From: CAWELS01 sp964468205
GTDB taxonomy: Bacteria; Acidobacteriota; Terriglobia; Bryobacterales; Bryobacteraceae
Direction of reading: 5' to 3'
Assembly: GCA_964468205.1 (NCBI GenBank)
Contig: CAYXVG010000079.1
Coordinates: 1-24,128 of the forward strand
DNA: 24,128 nucleotides
Shown: piece after piece, positions 15,142 through 21,924 of the stretch
Numbering within the stretch: the first letter of the stretch is position 1
Layout: each line of letters starts with the position of its first letter
Translations under genes and position numbers: made by a program
Notes under the pieces: generated by a model
Told to the model about the DNA's origin: nothing
What the model saw: only the letters and a program-made list of their open reading frames with translations
Database searches by the model: none

Positions 15142-17205
15142 TCATTTGTGGCCGGCCTCGCGGAGGAGAGCGGTGAACTCCTCTTCGTCCAGGGTGCGGA
15201 CGCCGTGGCGCCGCGCGTCATCGGCCTTCTGGCCAGGGTCTTCGCCGATCACCACGTAGCCGGTTTCCCCGCTGACGATGGAAGCGGTGCGGGCGCCCAG
15301 GGACTCGACGGCCTTTTTGGCATCGCTCCGGGAGAATTCCGACAGAGATCCGGTGAAGACGAACTTCTTGCCGCTCAGCGGCTGCTTCTGCCGGCGCTTG
15401 GCTGATTGGGGCTCTACTCCTTCTTCGCGAAGGCGGCGGACCGCCTCTTGAGTTTGGCTCAGGTGGAGGAAGCCGTGAATGGCTTTCGCAGTCTTGCCGC
15501 CGATGCCGGCAACAGCGGCAAGATCGTCCTCCCCGGCATCGAGCAGTGCGTCGAGGGTCTGAAAGTGTTCGGCCAGGTCGCGGGCGACGGAGGCGCCGAC
15601 CCCGGGGATGCCGAGCGCATAGAGGAAACGGTGCAGCGGCGGGCGCTTACTGTCCTCAATCTCGCGGAGCAGCTTGCCGGCGGACCGTTGGCCGAGGCCC
15701 TCGATTTTCTTCAGATCGTCCTCTTCCAGCCGGTAGAGACTGGGGAGGCTGTCGAGCAGGCCGCGGTCTACCAGCGTTGAGATCGTCCGCTCGCCGAGAT
15801 TCTCGATATCCATTGCGTTTTGCGAAACGAAGTGCTCGATGCGCCCCTTCAATTGGGCGGGGCAGCCGAAGTGGTTCCGGCAGAGCGTGCGGGGGCCGTC
15901 GTCCTCGACCTTCGCGCCGCAGGAGGGGCACTTCTCCGGCATTCGGAACGGCGGTTTCCGCTGGCGGCCCCTTTTTGGTATTCTGCGGGCAACTTCGGGG
16001 ATGACGTCACCGGCGCGCTGCACCTCGACAAGGTCTCCGGGCCGCACGTCTTTGCGCTCCACCTCTTTCCGGTTGTGAAGGCTGGCCCGGGAGACGGTGA
16101 CGCCGCCCACCTCGACGGGCCGCAGCAGGGCCACGGGTGTCAGGACACCGGTCCGGCCGACCTGGACAACGATATCCGCGACGCGTGTCTCTTCCTGGCG
16201 GGGCGCGAACTTGTAGGCGAGCGCCCAGCGGGGGTGGTGGGACGTGGAGCCGAGTTTCTCGCGCGCCTCCAGGTTGTCAACCTTGATGACAATACCGTCG
16301 ATCTCATAGGGCAGCTTGTCGCGCTCCTCCTCCCAACGGCCGTGCTTTGCGATGATCTCGTCCGGGCTGGAGACCTTGTCCACTCTTTCGGGGACGGGGA
16401 ATCCCCAGCCGGAGAGGGCCTCAATTACGTCGCCGCTGTTTTCAAACTCCTCGTCTCCGGCATCGAGGATCTCATACGCTATCAGCCGCAGCGGCCGCTC
16501 CGCCGTAATCTTCGGATCCAGTTGGCGTAGCGAGCCGGAGGCAGCGTTACGGGGGTTGGCGAAGGCATCCTTGCCGGCTTCAAGCAGTTTGCGATTCAGG
16601 TTGTCAAAGGCGTCGAGTTCCATGATGACTTCGCCCCGGACGGCGAGGAAATCGGGCGGATCCCTTCCGTCGTCCCGGAGCCGGAGCGGAACGGACCCGA
16701 TGGTGCGGACGTTTGCGGTGACGTCTTCTCCCTCACTGCCATCGCCGCGGGTAACGGCGCGGCCGAGGGCGCGCTCTTCGTAAACGAGCTCTATGGAGGA
16801 GCCGTCGAATTTCTCTTCCAACAAGTAAGCGGTTTCTCCGCCAAAAGCCTTGGCGATGCGCTCGTGGAAGCGGCGGACTTCCTTTTCCTCGTAGGTGCTG
16901 TCGAGGCTGAGCATCCGGGCTGTGTGTTCCGCCGCGGCAAATTCCTCCAGCGGGGGGCCGCCGATACGCTGCGTGGGTGAGTCGGGTGCGCGCAGGTTCG
17001 GGTACTCCTCTTCGAAGTCTTTGAGGGATTCGAAGAGCTTGTCGTATTGCTGATCGGAGATTTCCGGCTTGTTCCTGACGTAGTAGAGGTAGTCGTGCCG
17101 GCGGACTTCCTCGCGGAGCCGCTGAACAAAGTCTTCCGCTTTCGTCTTGTTGACGGAAGCAGGGTCGGCCTCCGTCAGCTTTCGGAGTGTTTTGTTCCTG
17201 CTCAT
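15142..17205 (-). CDS. ligA: NAD-dependent DNA ligase
   Basis: The enzyme (about 687 residues from ATG 17205) seals nicks during replication and repair. It shows the Ia domain Tyr segment HDYLYYV, the adenylation motif EEKFDG with Lys132 as the AMP-accepting residue (most relatives have KLDG), GRAVTRGDGSEGEDVT, ALAYKF, and an OB fold with VGRTGVLTPVALL. A four-Cys zinc finger (CPSCGAKV ... LCRNHFGCPAQ), helix-hairpin-helix repeats (GIPGVGASVARDL, VAGIGGKTAKAI) and a C-terminal BRCT domain (KKFVFTGSLSEFSRSDA) follow. All expected domains are present. A GTG at 17259 would add 18 residues; neither start has a clear ribosome-binding site. It is the first gene of the minus-strand cluster. Confidence 0.92.
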   Translation of the reverse strand: MSRNKTLRKLTEADPASVNKTKAEDFVQRLREEVRRHDYLYYVRNKPEISDQQYDKLFESLKDFEEEYPNLRAPDSPTQRIGGPPLEEFAAAEHTARMLSLDSTYEEKEVRRFHERIAKAFGGETAYLLEEKFDGSSIELVYEERALGRAVTRGDGSEGEDVTANVRTIGSVPLRLRDDGRDPPDFLAVRGEVIMELDAFDNLNRKLLEAGKDAFANPRNAASGSLRQLDPKITAERPLRLIAYEILDAGDEEFENSGDVIEALSGWGFPVPERVDKVSSPDEIIAKHGRWEEERDKLPYEIDGIVIKVDNLEAREKLGSTSHHPRWALAYKFAPRQEETRVADIVVQVGRTGVLTPVALLRPVEVGGVTVSRASLHNRKEVERKDVRPGDLVEVQRAGDVIPEVARRIPKRGRQRKPPFRMPEKCPSCGAKVEDDGPRTLCRNHFGCPAQLKGRIEHFVSQNAMDIENLGERTISTLVDRGLLDSLPSLYRLEEDDLKKIEGLGQRSAGKLLREIEDSKRPPLHRFLYALGIPGVGASVARDLAEHFQTLDALLDAGEDDLAAVAGIGGKTAKAIHGFLHLSQTQEAVRRLREEGVEPQSAKRRQKQPLSGKKFVFTGSLSEFSRSDAKKAVESLGARTASIVSGETGYVVIGEDPGQKADDARRHGVRTLDEEEFTALLREAGHK

Positions 17206-17259
17206 CACACGGCTACCGGGAAGACCTTGCGTAGGTCGCTCCGTTTCGGGAAGAGACAC

Positions 17260-17726
17260 ATACGTGGGGGCGGTTAGCTACCTCAGCCAAACATCGTGCC
17301 CAAACGTTGTGCATCCGGCATGCAGGATTTGCTCGACTCGGGACGCAGGTGCCAGTTTGAGGGCTTATTCGTAATGATTATCACGAAGGTAAGGGTCAGA
17401 ACCGGCACCCCGGCGGGTGGAGCCGGCGCGGGCAGCTTGGCCGGGAACGCGAGTAGCCAACACGCTCGACGGGCGAGGCGCGCCGCGGGGCCGGGCAGGT
17501 TGTAGAGTTGCAGCGGTAGTAGTCATCGTCGTTGATATTTATAGCATGGGCGTGGAAGCAACGAGGGACGGGCGCAGAGGGAAGTGGTTTGGGGTGAGCG
17601 GGTTACGAGATATGAAATGCATGTGAACGGCTCCCCGGGATGACTTGGATTTCGGGGTGCGGGGGGGGCAGCCTTTCGCATCGGACTAATGTGTTCGCCA
17701 GCTCGCGCAGCAACGCAATGCAAACA
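17260..17726. other. Gene-poor stretch between ligA and the deaminase region
   Basis: I find no convincing gene in these 467 bases. Open frames are short, overlap on both strands and show no family motif. The segment contains an imperfect hairpin at 17402-17426 (CCGGCACCC pairing with GGGT and GCCGG across a three-base bulge) and a run of eight G at 17661-17668. It must hold the promoter for ligA on the minus strand and the 3' end of the deaminase transcript. The composition is uneven, with GC-rich and AT-richer patches side by side, as expected at the edge of an inserted segment. No tRNA, repeat pair or integrase was seen. Confidence 0.4.
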
Positions 17727-17918
17727 TCACCGAGTTTGGGAATCCGTTTTCGCAGCCTTCGAGCGCTCCAGTCTGCGCACGGTGCCATTAGATTGCTGCG
17801 ACTGTCCACTTTGGCCGCGCATCCATTTCGGCAGATGCTTCGCTTGGGCCGCCAGCATATCGACATCACTCCAGAAGCGCCGACGTTCAACGGTGTCTCT
17901 TCTTCTTTGGACGGTCAT
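17727..17918 (-). CDS. Putative small protein overlapping the deaminase 3' end
   Basis: A 63-codon frame starts with ATG at 17918, 32 bases inside the end of the deaminase gene. TGGAG lies about ten bases upstream. The product is basic and has a regular part, ERRRFWSDVDMLAAQAKHLPKWMRG, followed by a Gln/Ser-rich tail. The FWxDV ... A ... P-x-W-xRG spacing reminds me of short conserved hypothetical proteins, but this is from memory and I cannot name a family. A second open frame (17603-17890) overlaps in another phase, so a frameshifted longer gene is possible. If real, it would be translated after the deaminase and could be an accessory factor. Confidence 0.45.
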   Translation of the reverse strand: MTVQRRRDTVERRRFWSDVDMLAAQAKHLPKWMRGQSGQSQQSNGTVRRLERSKAAKTDSQTR

Positions 17919-19434
17919 TACGTCTTGACTCCAGTTCCAGTATTGTATCGTGAAATAACTCCGCTGCAAGTTGCTCTCTCTGCAGGTACGCCATTGGCAA
18001 CATGGGGACGCGCGGTGTTGAATCCCTGGGATCCCATTTGGCGATCTTGCCGTCTTTCTTCCGAATGATCTCATACCCCCCGCCGAGCCTCATTGAGAAT
18101 AGCTGAAAGAATCGGCGGGGACCGACTCCGATGAAGAATTCGAAAGGAATCTTTTTGCGTTCCGCCCCAACCACTTGCGTCTCCAATGCAATCGCATCAG
18201 GGTGCAGTTTCGTTGCCTTACTTTTGGGATACGGTTCGATATAGACCACCCGGCGAATACCGGCGGCAATGATATGGCGAGTACAGTTGTGACACGGGAA
18301 GGTAGTCGTATACAGCGTGGCGTTGCGCGGACTAATGCCGGATCTTGCGCATGCAAGAAGGGCATCCATCTCGGCGTGAACTGCGCGACCGTACTCGGTC
18401 ATCTCGAATAACCCCGAATGTTTGAGAAGTCGCTTGCCCTGTGTTAGTCTTCTATCTTTGCGCATTCTCGGTTTTAGTGCCGCCATGATGCTCTCAATCA
18501 TTGCATCGCGGCTTTCGTCGTTTGAATCACAACCAATAACATGGTCTCGCTGATCCAAGTTTCCCGGCCAATACAGACCACCGCCAACACAAGGCACATC
18601 ATTGCAGCCAACCGAGATTAGGTCTCCCGATTCCCCAACAATCGTGGCACCGACTTGGCGACCAAGCTGGCAGGATCGGAGAGATGCAGCATACGCGAAG
18701 AACATCGCATACTCGTCGATGTGCGGTGTTGTGTAGGGATGGCCAAAGATAAGGTCTAGAAGGCGGCCAAGTTCTGGCTTGAAGTTATCCGATGTGACAA
18801 AGAAATCGGCCAACTCGAAGGTCCTTCTTGTCTGTTGGCCATAATCGGCCTGCTCAGCCTGGTCTCGTTCAATCAGGCGCTGGGCCTCTCTCTTTGGAAC
18901 GTTCACAGAATGCATGAGATTATTCAGACGCTGGGATTCCGGGGAGAAGAACCCGATGAGGTAGAAACCAGAACCGTAGACTTGACGAAGAGCAGCGACT
19001 TCGTCTTCGTGTTTCAGCGAATACAGAATATATGCCACTTTTCCCATCGGCTCTGGGGTTTTTCTCCGGACTTTTCGTCGCCGATCTGCTGCAATCTTTG
19101 CTATTGCAGATAGTGCAACGATATCTCCACGTCCGGACTGCTCACGCACCATGTCGCCGATATCCATAAGAACAGTGAGCCTCTCTTGTTCGGTGTTCCA
19201 GCCGCTTGTCGACATCGCTGCAAGATAGTCACTCATCCGGATTTCGACTGGTTGATACCCGAACCTTCGGATCTGCTCCGACAGGCAGTCCACTCCGCTC
19301 CGGTAGTCTGTCCCCACCGCATAGACCAGCCCGAAGACCAATTCACTCGTGCTGTACTCAAGCAAGCGACGGTCTGAATTTCTTGTAGTCGATTCGATCG
19401 GCCATGATCCGCCGACGTCTTTCTTCTTAGGCAC
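17887..19434 (-). CDS. avcD: Anti-phage dCTP/dCMP deaminase (AvcD/DCD type)
   Basis: The 515-residue protein has the two-part layout of defence-associated deoxycytidine deaminases. The N-terminal P-loop-like domain starts ELVFGLVYAVGTDYRSG (about 31-47), with a degenerate Walker A lacking GK[ST], and continues FGYQPVEIRMSDYL. The C-terminal cytidine deaminase domain begins near AYAASLRSCQLGRQVGATIV and holds VHAEMDALL (zinc ligand His353, catalytic Glu355) and FPCHNCTRHI (zinc ligands Cys381 and Cys384). In Vibrio and E. coli such enzymes convert dCTP/dCMP to dUTP/dUMP during phage infection, emptying the pool needed for phage DNA. Start is GTG 19434, with GGAG four bases before it. GC is visibly lower than in flanking housekeeping genes, consistent with transfer. 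A metabolic dCMP deaminase would be much shorter. Confidence 0.85.
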   Translation of the reverse strand: MPKKKDVGGSWPIESTTRNSDRRLLEYSTSELVFGLVYAVGTDYRSGVDCLSEQIRRFGYQPVEIRMSDYLAAMSTSGWNTEQERLTVLMDIGDMVREQSGRGDIVALSAIAKIAADRRRKVRRKTPEPMGKVAYILYSLKHEDEVAALRQVYGSGFYLIGFFSPESQRLNNLMHSVNVPKREAQRLIERDQAEQADYGQQTRRTFELADFFVTSDNFKPELGRLLDLIFGHPYTTPHIDEYAMFFAYAASLRSCQLGRQVGATIVGESGDLISVGCNDVPCVGGGLYWPGNLDQRDHVIGCDSNDESRDAMIESIMAALKPRMRKDRRLTQGKRLLKHSGLFEMTEYGRAVHAEMDALLACARSGISPRNATLYTTTFPCHNCTRHIIAAGIRRVVYIEPYPKSKATKLHPDAIALETQVVGAERKKIPFEFFIGVGPRRFFQLFSMRLGGGYEIIRKKDGKIAKWDPRDSTPRVPMLPMAYLQREQLAAELFHDTILELESRRNDRPKKKRHR

Positions 19435-19754
19435 TAGTCTCCGTTAACCGGCTGTTATCCGTGCAAAGCAAGCGGCAACCCAATGCGACCGATTTGCTGG
19501 CTTTCACCGATGGCCTTGCGCTACGTGAAGTTATTGAGAGTGCTCCTCATTTGTCCGTACCGAAGGAACGTGCCATATGACGGTCCTCTCTCGATAAGCA
19601 CGATATCATTACTTACGACTTTCTTCAATCCGTGACCACCCCCCCCCAAGAGCTCATCGTCAGTAACAGCAGGTGGATATGAGGCTAGAGATGCGGAATA
19701 CGTCGATTCCCCCTCGCTCTCCCGAGTCCATTCCGAAAAGTCCTATCGTGAGAT
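19435..19754. other. 320-base gap upstream of the deaminase, no protein gene seen
   Basis: No open frame here has a plausible start and length; the only ATG frames on the minus strand are about nine codons. Notable content is a run of nine C at 19639-19647 (G on the minus strand) and an imperfect palindrome AACAGCCGGTT close to the deaminase ribosome-binding site. The gap must contain the deaminase promoter. In the known Vibrio AvcID system a small inhibitory RNA, AvcI, is encoded beside avcD, so a non-coding RNA could lie here. I see no sequence evidence that settles this. Confidence 0.4.
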
Positions 19755-21356
19755 TCACTCCAAGGTCAAAGCCCGAATTCGCTCTCGACATTTTCTAACA
19801 ATAACGTCTTCTGTGTTCAATTTAACAGCTGCTTGATAGTCTGCCAATGCCAAGCCGTTCTGCCCTTTTGCTTCATGGAGCGTCGCGCGGAGATAGCGAG
19901 CTTGACCATGATTAGGCTCAAACACGATGACGGTATTCAATTCATTTATGGCGTCTCGGTCCCTGTTGAGTCGAACGTAGAGCCCCGCTAGCTCAATCCG
20001 CGCCTGAATATCTCTCGGGCTAATATCTAGCGCTGCTCGAAAATCCTTCGCCGCTATCGCCCAGTTTTGCATGCTCATTCGAGCAAGTCCTCTCATACAA
20101 TAGAGTTTGTAATCACTGGGATCAATTCGGATCGCAGTAGTGTAGTCCTTGACAGCATCGGCATATCGCTGACGCTTCATGTAGCATTGGGCCCTCTGTT
20201 TTCGTGGCTCTATAACGGTCGAATCCAGTTTTATGGCTCGTGTGTAATCCTCGATTGCCCTGTCGATATCTCCACGTTTGAAGTACACGTTTCCCCGGTT
20301 ATTATATGCGTGGGCACTGTGAGGGTCGAGGCTGAGAATCTTTTCATAGGTGATTAGCGCTTCTTCAAACCTTGCTTGAAGATCGAGCGCTGAGGCCTTG
20401 CCGAGCAAAGCGGGAAGGTGCTCAGGCTGCCGCTTGAGAACTTCGTCATAGTCAAGAACTGCGTTATCGAGTAACCCCTGTTTTTGAAACGCATTACCGC
20501 GATTCAGGTATGCATTTATCTCATCCGGAAGACTCTCGATTGTCAAAGTGAAATCTCTAATCGCTTCATCCCAGTCTTCAGTTCGGACGTGCGCGTTTCC
20601 CCTGTGAAACAGGACTGGAGCTTTGCTGAGCATCAAGGTGCTTTGCTCTGACACTTGCTCCAGGGCGGAGCTCAAGCTCTGGATGGCTCCGGTGTAGTCC
20701 TTGGATCCGTACTTCAGCAGACCGACGGCAACCAGGACCACATAACTCAACTCCCCCGACAATTCCTGTTGGACCACGAACGAATCCAAAGAATCACTGC
20801 TCGTGATCAGATTCTTACCTCTGTTGTCAAACGGGAAATGAGGGGGTCGTCGGACGAACTCAATGTGGACTCTGAGATTAACGTTCTCGACAGTCTTGCC
20901 ATACCATCCCCAAAGTGCGAGAGATGCCTCGTATTGCTTTGCTTTCTCCCGGGCAAGCGCGCCGCCTTGTTGCTCAGTGATGCAGTCCCCTAGAGCAACC
21001 ACATGCACGTCAGGAAACGGTTGCGTAGCCTTCCTGAGAGCCGCTATTAAGTGTTCGGTGACACGGTACTTCTCGGGGTCAGGTCCGTCAAAATTTGCGA
21101 CGAGGACAACAATACCGTTCTCCCCACGTTGAACCGGCACGCCTTGCTGTGAGGTGTCTGCAGGCAAAGTCGCGTGTTCCCGGATCGCGTGAGGAAGGGC
21201 AAACGCAGTAAACGCGATGACAATACCAATGGCCCATCGCCGTTTCGCATCCAAGTTAAGGGGATTTTTCAGCAGAAGTCCCCCCGTGAACAGTATTACC
21301 AAGATCGGAAGGATGAAGGACTCAACGAATATTGTCACGTCGGAATTATGCCACAC
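19755..21356 (-). CDS. Membrane-anchored TPR protein
   Basis: The 533-residue protein begins with two hydrophobic segments (about 10-29, FVESFILPILVILFTGG; about 41-56, WAIGIVIAFTAFAL). A domain at about 79-170 follows, with GIVVLVANFDGPD, ITEQQGGALAREKAKQY and SLALWGWYGKT; I have seen this kind of module ahead of TPRs in other bacterial proteins, but it has no function I can name. From about 220 to the end there are nine tetratricopeptide repeats, for example AYNNRGNVYFKRGDIDRAIEDYTRAIKLD. TPRs bind protein partners, so it is probably a membrane-tethered scaffold. Start is GTG 21356; a second GTG at 21338 is possible. It lies 320 bases upstream of the deaminase on the same strand with similar lower-GC composition. 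Confidence 0.82.
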   Translation of the reverse strand: MWHNSDVTIFVESFILPILVILFTGGLLLKNPLNLDAKRRWAIGIVIAFTAFALPHAIREHATLPADTSQQGVPVQRGENGIVVLVANFDGPDPEKYRVTEHLIAALRKATQPFPDVHVVALGDCITEQQGGALAREKAKQYEASLALWGWYGKTVENVNLRVHIEFVRRPPHFPFDNRGKNLITSSDSLDSFVVQQELSGELSYVVLVAVGLLKYGSKDYTGAIQSLSSALEQVSEQSTLMLSKAPVLFHRGNAHVRTEDWDEAIRDFTLTIESLPDEINAYLNRGNAFQKQGLLDNAVLDYDEVLKRQPEHLPALLGKASALDLQARFEEALITYEKILSLDPHSAHAYNNRGNVYFKRGDIDRAIEDYTRAIKLDSTVIEPRKQRAQCYMKRQRYADAVKDYTTAIRIDPSDYKLYCMRGLARMSMQNWAIAAKDFRAALDISPRDIQARIELAGLYVRLNRDRDAINELNTVIVFEPNHGQARYLRATLHEAKGQNGLALADYQAAVKLNTEDVIVRKCRERIRALTLE

Positions 21357-21389
21357 TCTTGCAGCCAGCCACCCTCCTGCGTCTCCGGG

Positions 21390-21878
21390 TCAATCTCTGA
21401 GCCGTTTGTGGAGCGCCACAAGCAGAATATGATTCCAGGTTTGTTGAATCTGTGTAACGCGGCTGTCAAAAAGGAAGCAGGGGCTTTCCGGTCGGGCGGC
21501 TTGACGAGATTCCTCACCCCTCAGCTGCACTCCACAGCAAAGCCCACAGAACACCGTGAGCCGTTCCAAGTGCGCACCAGCAGACCTATCGGGAAACGTC
21601 GCCCTCACAAGATCCGAAGGTGCATCGAACAGCATGTCAAGCCCCCAGTTCTGGCACGGCTCGACATGCCACGTGCCGCACTCGTGGATGTCCTCGCGGG
21701 TGACCATCATGGGGCAGCCGAACAGCCCACAGAGCGGAATTGGATCGATTTTCACAGGATCCCAATGCGTACCGATGCTGGCTCCCGCCGGGAGGACGGT
21801 AATGAACGAGCTTGCATGCGAGACCCAGCGCAGTCCGATTGCCGGGACCAAGAGGGCAGAGTGGTAACATTCGGTCAA
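21390..21878 (-). CDS. Cys-rich hypothetical protein
   Basis: The frame is open from 21941, but a TTG at 21878 is preceded by AAGGAG at about ten bases and gives a 162-residue product. Codon third positions in this frame are mostly G or C through the middle, as expected for coding sequence in this genome. The N-terminal half, with SFITVLPAGASIG and then MMVTREDIHECGTW, recalls small conserved hypothetical proteins that contain an ITLPAGA segment followed by a short beta domain; this is a weak impression. The product has nine Cys, including CGLFGC and FCGLCC, which could bind metal. It lies 33 bases upstream of the TPR gene on the same strand and diverges from the PEP synthase gene. It could also be chance coding. 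Confidence 0.4.
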   Translation of the reverse strand: MTECYHSALLVPAIGLRWVSHASSFITVLPAGASIGTHWDPVKIDPIPLCGLFGCPMMVTREDIHECGTWHVEPCQNWGLDMLFDAPSDLVRATFPDRSAGAHLERLTVFCGLCCGVQLRGEESRQAARPESPCFLFDSRVTQIQQTWNHILLVALHKRLRD

Positions 21879-21912
21879 TCCGGTTGATCTCCTTGCGAGA
21901 ACCAGTGTCCCG

Positions 21913-21918
21913 AAGGAG
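21913..21918 (+). promoter_or_regulatory. Ribosome-binding site of PEP synthase
   Basis: AAGGAG is six bases before ATG 21925 and only three before the tandem ATG at 21922, which favours 21925 as the start. Confidence 0.65.
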
Positions 21919-21924
21919 TGAATG

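Noticed and set aside
13568..15145. Circadian clock KaiC
   Set aside because: The CII Ser/Thr phosphorylation site is not seen and there is no kaiA or kaiB, so only the ATPase family can be assigned.
19435..19754. Nine-codon ATG frames in the gap upstream of the deaminase
   Set aside because: They are too short and lack supporting features beyond chance.
21174..21887. 237-codon open frame on the plus strand
   Set aside because: It overlaps the TPR 5' end and has no motif; the opposite strand in this stretch has better codon use.
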